A DNA stretch of 64,000 nt, taken from positions 62,001 to 126,000 of the forward strand of contig CAYOUJ010000001.1 of NCBI GenBank assembly GCA_964407165.1, written 5' to 3'. Origin of the DNA: CAZPKH01 sp964407165. Lineage in GTDB: Bacteria > Bacteroidota > Bacteroidia > Bacteroidales > Muribaculaceae. The translations under genes and the position numbers were made by a program. Below are positions 16,425 to 24,495 of the stretch, one piece after another. Position 1 is the first letter of the stretch, and every line of letters begins with the position of its first letter. The notes under the pieces are model-generated. The model was given only the letters and a program-made list of their open reading frames with translations. It had not been told where the DNA came from and searched no databases.

Positions 16425-17885
16425 ATGGGTGTGCAGCGAAACTTCATGTTCAGTGCCATACTGACTGTCTCAAATTACATATTCCCCTTTCTCGTCTACC
16501 CATACGTAGCCCGCGTGCTCGGGGTGGAGAACATCGGTATTTGCAATTTTGTCGACAGCATAATCAACTATGGCATGCTTGTTTCGCTCATGGGCATCAC
16601 CATGATAGGCACGCGCGAGATAGCCAAGGCCCAGGGTGACAAGGAGCAGCTCAACAGAGCCTTCACCTCCCTGTTTGTCATCAGCCTTGTGACCACCGTC
16701 ATCGCCACCGTCGCACTCATCACGCTCACTTACACTCTCCATGCATTCGCCCCATACCGTAAGTTGCTGCTTATCGGGCTGGTGAAACTGTGGGGCAACT
16801 TCTTCCTCATCGAGTGGTTCTACAAGGGCATCGAGGACTTCCGCTATATCACCCTGCGCACCATTGCCGTCAAGCTCGGCTTTGTGGTAAGTGTCTTCCT
16901 GCTAATACGCACAGCCTCTGACTATACGGTCTACTTCCTGCTGCTGTGCCTGATGGTGGCCATAAACGCCGTCATAAACTGCGCCCGCGCAGCCCGGATT
17001 GTCGACTTCCGGCTCGATCGCCGGATGATGCGGGGAATGCTCTTGCCGTTCTTCGTGTTAGGGTGCTACCTGCTGCTCAACTCGATGTACACCACCTTCA
17101 ACGTCACCTGGCTCGGCCTCAAATGCGGCGACACCGAAGTCGGCTACTACACCACCTCCACCAAGATATTCCAGATTATTTTGGCCATCTATTCGGCATA
17201 CTCCTCAGTGATACTTCCGCGTGCCAGCGCACTGCTGTCGTCGGGCAACAAGGAGGAGTTCCGCCAACTCATCAATACCTCCATCGACGGACTGATGATG
17301 TTTGCCATCCCTATAATCAGTTTCATCATGATCTTCAGCGATGGTGTGGTAGGATTAATCGCCGGAAGCGGCTATGAAGGGGCCATCGTGCCGATGATGA
17401 TAGTGATGCCCCTGGTGTTTATCATCGGTTATGAGCAGATATTGGTCATACAGATACTCACGCCGATGGCCCGCGACCGATCGGTGTTTTTCAACTCCAT
17501 AGTGGGCGCTACCGTAGGCGTTGTTGCCAACCTTTTGATTGTAAAGGCATACGCAGCCATAGGCTCGGCCGTCGTATGGGTGATTGCCGAGATAGCGGTG
17601 CTGATATGCGCACAGACATTCGTTACCCGATACACCGGTTTGCGTTTCCCCCTGGGGCGCCTTTTGCGCAACATAGCGGCTTACCTGCCGTACGTGGCTG
17701 TGTGCATAGCGGTCGCGCTCATAGCTCCGGGACCTATAGTAGCCATGATTATCGGAGGAGTGATATTGCCGTTCTACTTCGTGGGCGTACAGCGGCTCGT
17801 GCTCCACAATTCGCTCTATTGCAGCCTTGCCGAGGCCATCGGCACACGAATAAGACCGAGAAAGGGGGTGAGCGATGAAATATAG
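16425..17885 (+). CDS. Wzx-type polysaccharide flippase (MOP family)
   Basis: 486 aa integral membrane protein with about 12-14 helices. The N-terminus (NFMFSAILTVSNYIFPFLVYPYVARVLGVENIG) is typical of MOP-superfamily O-unit flippases, as is IEWFYKGIEDFRYIT. It would flip lipid-linked repeat units across the inner membrane. It overlaps the next gene by 11 bp and sits between the export proteins and the polymerase. Confidence 0.9.
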   Translation: MGVQRNFMFSAILTVSNYIFPFLVYPYVARVLGVENIGICNFVDSIINYGMLVSLMGITMIGTREIAKAQGDKEQLNRAFTSLFVISLVTTVIATVALITLTYTLHAFAPYRKLLLIGLVKLWGNFFLIEWFYKGIEDFRYITLRTIAVKLGFVVSVFLLIRTASDYTVYFLLLCLMVAINAVINCARAARIVDFRLDRRMMRGMLLPFFVLGCYLLLNSMYTTFNVTWLGLKCGDTEVGYYTTSTKIFQIILAIYSAYSSVILPRASALLSSGNKEEFRQLINTSIDGLMMFAIPIISFIMIFSDGVVGLIAGSGYEGAIVPMMIVMPLVFIIGYEQILVIQILTPMARDRSVFFNSIVGATVGVVANLLIVKAYAAIGSAVVWVIAEIAVLICAQTFVTRYTGLRFPLGRLLRNIAAYLPYVAVCIAVALIAPGPIVAMIIGGVILPFYFVGVQRLVLHNSLYCSLAEAIGTRIRPRKGVSDEI

Positions 17886-19152
17886 AATGTTCCTAATAAC
17901 GGTGCTGGCAGCAGTTGGATTTTTCAATCCCTACCAGATGTTCTCGCCGCAGCTGCAGAAGTTTATGTTTTATCTGTGCATCTTGATATGCATGGTGATA
18001 ACACTGCGACGAGACTGTGTGCCATTTGTCGATTTGCGTTTCCCGCGTGTGAGCTATTTTATACTCTTGGCGGGCATCTGCGGATCCACGCTCATGGCCA
18101 CCGGCTTTCATCAACAGAGTTTTAGGATCTCCGTCATTACCACCATCCCATACCTCTTCGGCTACCTATTTTTTTACATATTGCTAAAGTTTGACCTCTC
18201 GCGCCCGCGCATCATGAACACCTATCTGGGTCTGTGCGCGTTCTCGGTGTTCATCTACTTCTGCAACCTTATGTCGGCGCCATATAATATATATGGTGAG
18301 CCTATGCTCGGCGAAGACACCACTCGCGGCATCATCCGCCTCCCGGTTGTGTTCATCGAGTTTTTCCCGATGATAATATTCTACGCAATCAACCAGTGGT
18401 TTGAGACGCATAAGAAGAAATGGATTTACATCGGCATCATCGGCATCATAATGGTCTTCATGTCCGTTATCCGTCAGATTATAGCCTTGACCTGCATATT
18501 GGGCCTGCTCTTCATGTTCCGCGCCGTATCGTGGAAGATCAAGGTACTCCTGGGCGTCGGCGTGGTCGTCGTCGTGGTTTGGGTGCTCCCCCTCATCCCC
18601 ATCTACAGCGCCATGATGGAGCTGTCGGAAGAACAGAAAGAAAAGAACGACGAAACGGAGGACATTCGTATAACCTCCTGGCGGTATTATACCTACGAAA
18701 ACCAGACCAACCTGCTCTCGCCGTTCTTCGGCAATGGCGTTCCGGCCTTCGAACAAAGCAAGTGGGGCATCATGGTCGACAATGAGACCGACGAACTCGG
18801 CACCTACGCCGTAGACGTCGGTTGGGCCGGCTTCTTCTGGTATTTCGGGGGTGTCACCACAGCCGCTTTGCTGGTGCTGCTGTTCAAGGCTCTGTTCAAA
18901 CGCAAGCCACAGCAACGCCAATACCTAAACTATTGGCTTGTATTTCTGCTGCTTACATCCATCGCCTCGGGTCCCATCCTTTTCTATTACCAGATCATCG
19001 ACGTGTCCGTCTGCCTGTATCTTGTCTACCGACAGAAGGATGACGATGTGCCCAAACCTCTAACCGAAACTGCAGATGCAGAAGACAGCACTGATAATAC
19101 TCAACTACAACAACGCGGCAGATACCCGCAACTGTCTCGCTTCTGTCGTTAG
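17875..19152 (+). CDS. Wzy-like O-antigen/exopolysaccharide polymerase
   Basis: 425 aa with about 10-12 membrane segments and a large periplasmic loop (about 200-290) rich in Glu, Asp and Tyr (TNLLSPFFGNGVPAFEQ), as in Wzy polymerases of the O-antigen ligase/polymerase fold. Sequence identity in this family is low, so the call rests on topology and context. Start overlaps wzx by 11 bp. The last 77 bp overlap the GT2 gene in another frame; the C-terminal residues after about 395 are polar and unlikely to be membrane-embedded. Confidence 0.78.
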   Translation: MKYRMFLITVLAAVGFFNPYQMFSPQLQKFMFYLCILICMVITLRRDCVPFVDLRFPRVSYFILLAGICGSTLMATGFHQQSFRISVITTIPYLFGYLFFYILLKFDLSRPRIMNTYLGLCAFSVFIYFCNLMSAPYNIYGEPMLGEDTTRGIIRLPVVFIEFFPMIIFYAINQWFETHKKKWIYIGIIGIIMVFMSVIRQIIALTCILGLLFMFRAVSWKIKVLLGVGVVVVVVWVLPLIPIYSAMMELSEEQKEKNDETEDIRITSWRYYTYENQTNLLSPFFGNGVPAFEQSKWGIMVDNETDELGTYAVDVGWAGFFWYFGGVTTAALLVLLFKALFKRKPQQRQYLNYWLVFLLLTSIASGPILFYYQIIDVSVCLYLVYRQKDDDVPKPLTETADAEDSTDNTQLQQRGRYPQLSRFCR

Positions 19153-20050
19153 GCACAACACTGCTCCGGCGAAGGTGATAGTGGTCGACAATGGGTCGCG
19201 CGCCGACGAGCACCACGTTCTCCTCGACGTCGTTGCCGAGGTGTGCGGTGACGGATTCCTGCACCTCGAGGCGGACGAGCAGTCGGTGAATGGCAGGGGA
19301 GTGCTGCCCGAGGTGACGGTGCTCTCGCTGACGAAGAACGTCGGCTATGCCCGTGGAAACAATGCCGGGCTCATATTGGCGTACGACGACCCTGAAGTGA
19401 CCGACGTGATGGTGCTCAACAACGATATCCTGTTTACATCAGACATCATTCCCAAACTTTTGGAGGCTCGCAAGCCCCTTAAAGACTGCGCCATCATATC
19501 TCCGCTGCTCTACCGGCGCGACTGCCGTGGATTTGACATCAACTGCGCGCGCCGCAACGTGACCGTCGGACAGCTCATACGCCATAACTTCTTGCACTTC
19601 TGGTGGCGGCTGCGCGGCACTGAAGAGATGCGGGTTAATGCCGGCCGATACATGCTCAACCAATACAAGCCGGAGCAATACCCCGAGCTTATGCCGATAG
19701 AACTCCCCTCCGGATCATGCATGCTGATAGATAAGGAATTGTTTAAGAGGATTGACTCTTTTGACCCGCACACCTTCCTTTACTTCGAGGAAAACATACT
19801 GTATTGCAAACTAAAAGAGCGTGGATTGCAGAACTACCTCTACACACCCGCGCGCTGCATACACCTCGGCGCTGCCACTACATCAACGCGCACTCCGGGC
19901 AAGTTTCTGGTCCGCACGGGATTAGACAGCGAGCGCTATTATGTGAAGCGCTATTCCAAGGCACCGATGACGCAACAGTGCATCTATAGGCTATCGGCAC
20001 ACTGTTATTGGCTCTCGGTGTGCGTTGTGAAATTTTTCAAGCGCAGTTAA
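19076..20050 (+). CDS. family 2 glycosyltransferase
   Basis: 324 aa GT-A enzyme. The protein begins directly with the nucleotide-binding strand ALIILNYNN (5-13), then VVDNGS (36-41), NVGYARGNN (88-96) and the metal-binding LNND (114-117). It is close to rhamnosyl/galactofuranosyl-transferase-like GT2 proteins. It probably adds a sugar to the lipid-linked repeat unit. It is the only glycosyltransferase in the cluster. The start lies 77 bp inside the upstream gene. Confidence 0.88.
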   Translation: MQKTALIILNYNNAADTRNCLASVVRHNTAPAKVIVVDNGSRADEHHVLLDVVAEVCGDGFLHLEADEQSVNGRGVLPEVTVLSLTKNVGYARGNNAGLILAYDDPEVTDVMVLNNDILFTSDIIPKLLEARKPLKDCAIISPLLYRRDCRGFDINCARRNVTVGQLIRHNFLHFWWRLRGTEEMRVNAGRYMLNQYKPEQYPELMPIELPSGSCMLIDKELFKRIDSFDPHTFLYFEENILYCKLKERGLQNYLYTPARCIHLGAATTSTRTPGKFLVRTGLDSERYYVKRYSKAPMTQQCIYRLSAHCYWLSVCVVKFFKRS

Positions 20051-20095
20051 CATTCTTTACGGCAGGTGGGCACAATTATTGCCTATATAGAGGCC

Positions 20096-20103
20096 TATCT
20101 TTG
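20096..20103 (+). promoter_or_regulatory. -7 box of the 65-aa gene
   Basis: TATCTTTG matches TAnnTTTG and is 26 nt before the ATG at 20130, so the small gene has its own promoter. Confidence 0.55.
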
Positions 20104-20129
20104 CAGAGTAAACCATAAATCACTGCAAT

Positions 20130-20327
20130 ATGAACCTCGGCTTTACCGTATCACCCCACGTCATCAACACCATCAACGCTCTGCCGGCGTCAGAGCGTAG
20201 CGCTATATGCTCAGCCCTCTCCTGCGAGTTTATCCTTGGTGAAGACCCGCAGCAGCTGCTCAATCCGGTTGAGTACATGATATATTCTGTAATCCGATTC
20301 TATGTAAAACGCGACAGCTCCAAGTAG
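20130..20327 (+). CDS. small conserved-looking hypothetical protein
   Basis: 65 aa, no signal peptide, predicted helical (SPHVINTINALPASERSAI ... VEYMIYSVIRFYVKRDS). I do not recognise the family. It is supported as a gene by its own promoter box and a good ATG, and by the perfect 31-bp terminator-like stem that begins on its TAG stop. The IRFYVKRD end and the Ser/Pro/Glu segment suggest a compact DNA- or protein-binding helix bundle, but this is a guess. Confidence 0.65.
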   Translation: MNLGFTVSPHVINTINALPASERSAICSALSCEFILGEDPQQLLNPVEYMIYSVIRFYVKRDSSK

Positions 20328-20395
20328 GTATTAGGTAATTAGTGAGTAGTGAGTAATGAGGAGCTACTCACTACTCACTAATTACCTAATACCTA
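20325..20395. terminator. perfect 31-bp inverted repeat between convergent genes
   Basis: Arms 20325-20355 and 20365-20395 are exact complements around a 9-nt loop. The arms are built from TAGGTAT and TAGTGAG words. The left arm starts on the TAG stop of the 65-aa gene, and the right arm contains the TAG stop and last codons of the deaminase. It should work as a terminator in both directions. Confidence 0.8.
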
Positions 20396-20919
20396 ACTTT
20401 GTCTTCCTTTTCCGCCCACATCTTGAAGGCCTTGAACGTCCAGTCGTTGGGCATGTGAACGCACGGCAGATGGCGCTCGCTCTGCGGCAGGGCAAGCTCA
20501 CGGTAGATAAACTCGTCGGAGAAGTCGATGGCATCGGCGTCGCGCTGGGTGTTGCCGTAGAGTATACGGCCCACGCCGGCCCAATAGAGGGCGCTCAGAC
20601 ACATCGGACAAGGCTCACATGAGCTGTAGACCACAGCTCCGGGGAGGCTGAACGTGTCGAGCCGGGCACAGGCCGTCCGCACGGCATTGACCTCGGCGTG
20701 AGCTGTGGGGTCGTTGTTGGCGGTGACACGGTTGACGCCGGTGGCGAGCACTTCGCCGTTGCGCACTATCACGGCACCGAAAGGGCCGCCTCCGTTGCGC
20801 ACATTCTCTTCGGCAAGTTCGGCGGCCATGCGCATGTAGCGATAGTCGTCGGGGGTAAATTTATCTGTCTTTTGGGTTGTTTCGGGTTGCATAATCTCTA
20901 TGTTAGTTAGGTTAGACAC
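20386..20919 (-). CDS. guanine deaminase-like nucleoside deaminase
   Basis: 177 aa from ATG 20919 (Met10 is a second possible start). CDA-fold deaminase with zinc site HAE (His74, Glu76) and PCPMC (Cys104, Cys107), plus GGGPFGAVIVRNG and a long C-terminal helix region as in GuaD-type enzymes, which turn guanine into xanthine. Specificity is inferred from the SCEPCPMC context and length; a tRNA adenosine deaminase is less likely. The last residues KVRY and the stop come from the inverted-repeat element. Confidence 0.85.
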   Translation of the reverse strand: MSNLTNIEIMQPETTQKTDKFTPDDYRYMRMAAELAEENVRNGGGPFGAVIVRNGEVLATGVNRVTANNDPTAHAEVNAVRTACARLDTFSLPGAVVYSSCEPCPMCLSALYWAGVGRILYGNTQRDADAIDFSDEFIYRELALPQSERHLPCVHMPNDWTFKAFKMWAEKEDKVRY

Positions 20920-20929
20920 AAAGTCTCTG

Positions 20930-20937
20930 CAAATATA
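20930..20937 (-). promoter_or_regulatory. -7 box of the deaminase gene
   Basis: On the minus strand this reads TATATTTG. It ends about 10 nt before the ATG at 20919, supporting that start. Confidence 0.55.
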
Positions 20938-20989
20938 ACAATTAACCCCCGAATAAATATTGTAAAAATTCTTAAAATAACGCGCAAAA

Positions 20990-21025
20990 GCCTTTAACCG
21001 GTTATCCGATTAACCGGTTAAAGGC
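20990..21025 (-). terminator. terminator hairpin downstream of DUF3332
   Basis: Perfect 15-bp stem (20990-21004 with 21011-21025, core TTAACCGGTTA, 6-nt loop), extended by GCGCA/TGCGC after an internal loop. It lies 22 bp past the DUF3332 stop, and on the minus strand an AT-rich stretch follows. Confidence 0.7.
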
Positions 21026-21047
21026 TTGTGCGCAATCTATAACAGGA

Positions 21048-21602
21048 TTACTGCTGGGCCGTGAGAGGGCCGATGGTGCTTACCAGCTCCTCGTAGGCGA
21101 GTACGCCGGTGTTGCTAAGCTCTACCACGGTGCGGCTGCCGTCAGGAGCGGGCATGCTCACATGGCTGTCGTCGATGAAGGTGAGTAGCTCATACTCAGA
21201 GCCGGTGGGTGTCACAAGCACCCAGGTCTGGGTCTCGGCATCGTAGTCAAAGCGGGAGACAAGGCCCTGGTCGTCTACTATTCGGTAGCCCATCTTTGAG
21301 GTCTCCACCAGATACTTGCAACCGTCCTGACCCTCGACGGTCTTCTTGGTCGAGGCTACTGGATTGTCCCCGCTCCAGAATTCGATGCTGTTGATCACCA
21401 GAATGTCAGCGAGGGCAGATACCTCGTAGACAGGGAGAATCCAGAAGGCGAAGAACACCAGCTCGTTGACAAACTTAGAGCCGACGCGCTGGTTCCAACC
21501 CAAAAGCTTGTTGGTGAGGGCGAAGCTGCCTATACATGAGGAGAACAGCAATGAGCCGCAGAGCGTTAGCACTATGGCCACGGGAATAAAACGTTTCTTC
21601 AT
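21048..21602 (-). CDS. DUF3332-family lipoprotein
   Basis: 184 aa. Lipoprotein signal with Cys at about residue 23 (LLFSSCIG). The segment SFALTNKLLGWNQRVGSKFVNE and the hydrophobic ...FWILPVYEVSALADILVINSIEFWSG are characteristic of DUF3332. Function unknown; it is likely anchored at the envelope with a small beta domain of about 100 residues at the C-terminus. It follows purM on the same strand after 23 nt, so the two are probably co-transcribed. Confidence 0.82.
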   Translation of the reverse strand: MKKRFIPVAIVLTLCGSLLFSSCIGSFALTNKLLGWNQRVGSKFVNELVFFAFWILPVYEVSALADILVINSIEFWSGDNPVASTKKTVEGQDGCKYLVETSKMGYRIVDDQGLVSRFDYDAETQTWVLVTPTGSEYELLTFIDDSHVSMPAPDGSRTVVELSNTGVLAYEELVSTIGPLTAQQ

Positions 21603-21625
21603 ATCGTCGATTGTTTAATAGATTG

Positions 21626-22792
21626 TTAGTAGTTATAGGTCCCCTTGGGGGTTACGATGGTGACGGAGGGATGATCGGAGGCCTCTACACGACCGATAAC
21701 CTGCGCGTCGATGTTGTATGAGCGGGCTATCTCGATGATTCGCCCGGCATGCTCCTCGCTGACATAAAGCTCCATGCGATGACCCATGTTGAAAACCTTG
21801 TACATCTCCTCCATCGGAGTGCCCGACTGCTCACCGATAAGGCGGAACAGCGGCGGCACGGGCAGCAGGTTGTCTTTGATTACGTGCGCTTTGTCGATGA
21901 AGTGGAGCACTTTGGTCTGTGCGCCTCCCGAGCAGTGGATCATGCCGTGGATGTCGCGGCGCATCTCGTCGAGTATCTGTTTGATGACCGGCGCGTAGGT
22001 GCGGGTAGGGGAGAGCACAAGCTTGCCGGCGTTGAGCGGCGACCCTTCAACGGTGTCGGTCAAGCGGCAGCCTCCGGAGAAGACAAGTTCCTCCGGCACT
22101 GCGGCATCGTAGCTCTCGGGGTACTTCTCGGCCACCTCGTGGCAGAACACATCGTGGCGCGCCGAAGTGAGACCGTTTGAGCCCATGCCCCCGTTATATT
22201 CTTTTTCGTAAGTAGCCTGGCCGTAGGAGGCGAGGCCGACTATAACATCACCCGGGCGGATGTTGGCATTGTTGACCACGTCGGCGTGGCGCATGCGGCA
22301 AGTCACGGTGCTGTCGACTATGATGGTGCGCACTAGGTCGCCAACGTCGGCCGTCTCGCCGCCGGTGCTGTAGATGCTGATACCCTGGCTGCGCAGCTCG
22401 GCGAGCAGCTCCTCTGTGCCGTTGATGATAGCGGCAATGACCTCGCCGGGGATGAGCTTCTTGTTTCGGCCGATGGTCGATGAGACAAGTATGTTGTCGG
22501 TTGCGCCTACGCAGAGCAGGTCGTCGAGGTTCATTATCAGGGCGTCCTGGGCAATGCCCTTCCAAACGCCCAGGTCGCCCGTCTCCCGCCAGTAGCAGTA
22601 GGCGAGCGACGACTTGGTGCCGGCACCATCCGCGTGCATGATGTTGCACCACTCGGGGTCGCCCCCAAGGATGTCGGGAATAATCTTGCAGAAGGCGCGC
22701 GGGTAGAGCCCCTTGTCGACATTGCGGATGGCGTTGTGCACATCCTCCTTCGACGCTGATACACCGCGCAGGTCGTACCGTTGATTGGCCAT
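21626..22792 (-). CDS. purM: phosphoribosylformylglycinamidine cyclo-ligase (AIR synthase)
   Basis: 388 aa from ATG 22792; a longer reading frame upstream is unsupported because the promoter box falls inside it. PurM-fold enzyme of purine synthesis: ADGAGTKSSLA, the AQDALIMNLDDLLCVGA segment, the STGGETADVGD phosphate loop, and the C-terminal MEEMYKVFNMGHRMEL signature are present. It ends in VTIVTPKGTYNY. Divergent from DUF4301. Confidence 0.93.
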   Translation of the reverse strand: MANQRYDLRGVSASKEDVHNAIRNVDKGLYPRAFCKIIPDILGGDPEWCNIMHADGAGTKSSLAYCYWRETGDLGVWKGIAQDALIMNLDDLLCVGATDNILVSSTIGRNKKLIPGEVIAAIINGTEELLAELRSQGISIYSTGGETADVGDLVRTIIVDSTVTCRMRHADVVNNANIRPGDVIVGLASYGQATYEKEYNGGMGSNGLTSARHDVFCHEVAEKYPESYDAAVPEELVFSGGCRLTDTVEGSPLNAGKLVLSPTRTYAPVIKQILDEMRRDIHGMIHCSGGAQTKVLHFIDKAHVIKDNLLPVPPLFRLIGEQSGTPMEEMYKVFNMGHRMELYVSEEHAGRIIEIARSYNIDAQVIGRVEASDHPSVTIVTPKGTYNY

Positions 22793-22825
22793 TATTAAAC
22801 TTGTGTTACGGGTGTTATTTTTGGG

Positions 22826-22833
22826 CAAATTTA
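22826..22833 (-). promoter_or_regulatory. -7 box of purM
   Basis: On the minus strand this reads TAAATTTG, about 33 nt upstream of the purM ATG at 22792. It supports that start over a longer frame beginning at 22882. Confidence 0.6.
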
Positions 22834-22857
22834 CAACAAATTTTGTAAAATATTGGT

Positions 22858-22865
22858 TATATTTG
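22858..22865 (+). promoter_or_regulatory. -7 box of the DUF4301 gene
   Basis: TATATTTG lies 28 nt before the ATG at 22894. Together with the purM box it makes a compact divergent promoter. Confidence 0.55.
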
Positions 22866-22893
22866 CACAGAAAATCTAACACCCAAGTTTACC

Positions 22894-24414
22894 ATGTTGA
22901 CTGATAAAGACTTTGCACAGCTACAAGCCAAAGGGATAGCGCGCGAGAGCGTTGACGAGCAGCTACGCCGCCATGCCACCGGCTTTCCGTTCTTAGAGAT
23001 AAAAGAGGCCGCCACAGTTGAGAACGGCGGCATCAAGCAACTCGACGCCGCCGCCGAGGATGCAGCCATCGCCCGATGGCACCGCTATTTGGAGGACGGG
23101 GGCACTGTCTGCAAGTTTGTCCCAGCATCAGGTGCCGCGTCGCGCATGTTCAAGGCGCTGTATGCATTTGCCGACGGCGACGAGATGAAGGCTCCCGAAG
23201 GTTCCGCGCCCCGTCAACTGCTCGACCGTTACACCGAGCTGCCCTTCATCGGCGAACTGCGCGAGGCCGTCAAGAAGATGTACGGCCAGACCGTCGAGGC
23301 TCTGCTCGAGCAGGGCCGCGACCGCGACATCATCGCCGCCATCATACGCCCCGAAGGTATGAACTACGGCAACCTCCCCAAGGGCCTCCTCTCGTTCCAC
23401 ACCTATCCCGACGGGCCCCGAACCCCCGTGGAGGAACATCTGACCGAGGGCGCGCAGACAGCCGCTCAGGCCAGCGGTGTGGTAAATCTACACTTCACCG
23501 TCAGCGCCGACCACCGCAAGCTCTTCGAGCAAAAGATTGCCGAGGCCGTACCAGCCGCCGAGGCCCGCACCGGCAAGAAGTTTCACATCACCCTGAGCGA
23601 GCAGAAGCCCTCAACCGACACCCTCGCCGCCAACCCCGACGGCACCCCGTTCCGCAAGGCCGACGGCTCGCTGCTATTCCGTCCCGGTGGCCACGGCGCA
23701 CTGATAGAGAACCTAAGCGACATCGACGCCGCTGTGGTGTTCATCAAGAACATCGACAACGTGGTACCCGACAGCCGCCGCGACATCACCGTGCGCTCAA
23801 AGAGCGTCCTCGCCGGCTACCTCATCGAGGTGCACGACCGCATCGCCGACCTGATACACATCATCGACTCGCGCCAATACACCGACGCTGTGCTCCAGGA
23901 CGCCGTCAAGTTTATGGAGAGCGCCCTGAGCATCACTGACACCCGCTTCGCCGAGCTTACAGGAGAGGATCTCAGCACATACATCCGCGCCAAGCTCGAC
24001 CGTCCGCTGCGCGTGTGCGGTATGGTACGTAACGAGGGTGAGCCGGGCGGCGGCCCCTTCATCACCCGCAACCCCGACGGCTCCTGTTCCCCGCAGATAC
24101 TCGAGAGCACACAGATAGCACCCGTGTTCGGCGACTTGATGGCACGCTCCACCCACTTCAACCCTGTCGACCTCGTCTGCTACATCCGCGACGTCTACGG
24201 CAAACCCTACAAGCTGACGGAATATGTCGACCCCGACACCGGCTTCATCAGCAGCAAGAGCAGCGAAGGCCGCGAACTCAAAGCCCTCGAGCTCCCCGGC
24301 CTGTGGAACGGCGCTATGAGCAACTGGAACACCGTCTTCGTCGAGGTGCCCGCAGAGACATTCAACCCCGTCAAGACCGTCAACGACCTGCTGCGTCCCG
24401 CTCACCTATCGTGA
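22894..24414 (+). CDS. DUF4301 family protein
   Basis: 506 aa cytoplasmic protein with the DUF4301 signature FVPASGAASRMFKALY (about 75-90), LSFHTYPDGPRTPVEEHL, FRPGGHGALIENLSDIDAAVVFIKNIDNVVPD and GTVFVEVP-like end. The SGAASRMFK loop and the GGHG/IDNVVPD segments resemble a nucleotidyltransferase (GT-A/UDP-sugar pyrophosphorylase) fold, so a sugar-nucleotide enzyme is possible; no activity is known to me. It has its own promoter and ends at a long word-array hairpin. Confidence 0.87.
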   Translation: MLTDKDFAQLQAKGIARESVDEQLRRHATGFPFLEIKEAATVENGGIKQLDAAAEDAAIARWHRYLEDGGTVCKFVPASGAASRMFKALYAFADGDEMKAPEGSAPRQLLDRYTELPFIGELREAVKKMYGQTVEALLEQGRDRDIIAAIIRPEGMNYGNLPKGLLSFHTYPDGPRTPVEEHLTEGAQTAAQASGVVNLHFTVSADHRKLFEQKIAEAVPAAEARTGKKFHITLSEQKPSTDTLAANPDGTPFRKADGSLLFRPGGHGALIENLSDIDAAVVFIKNIDNVVPDSRRDITVRSKSVLAGYLIEVHDRIADLIHIIDSRQYTDAVLQDAVKFMESALSITDTRFAELTGEDLSTYIRAKLDRPLRVCGMVRNEGEPGGGPFITRNPDGSCSPQILESTQIAPVFGDLMARSTHFNPVDLVCYIRDVYGKPYKLTEYVDPDTGFISSKSSEGRELKALELPGLWNGAMSNWNTVFVEVPAETFNPVKTVNDLLRPAHLS

Positions 24415-24427
24415 ATGCATAATTCAA

Positions 24428-24480
24428 AATGCATAATGCATAATTTTCCCACCGAATGGAAAAATTATGCATTATGCATT
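24428..24480. terminator. TGCATAATGCATAAT inverted repeat between convergent genes
   Basis: Arms 24428-24447 and 24461-24480 are perfect 20-bp complements, with a further CC/GG pair around the loop. More copies of the word extend from 24415 to 24487. Lies between the 3' ends of DUF4301 and the Sel1 gene. Confidence 0.75.
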
Positions 24481-24495
24481 ATGCATTGAACTGTG

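Noticed and set aside
21626..22882. Longer purM start at 22882
   Set aside because: The extra 30 residues are AT-rich and non-conserved, and the promoter box TAAATTTG lies inside that stretch; ATG 22792 fits better.
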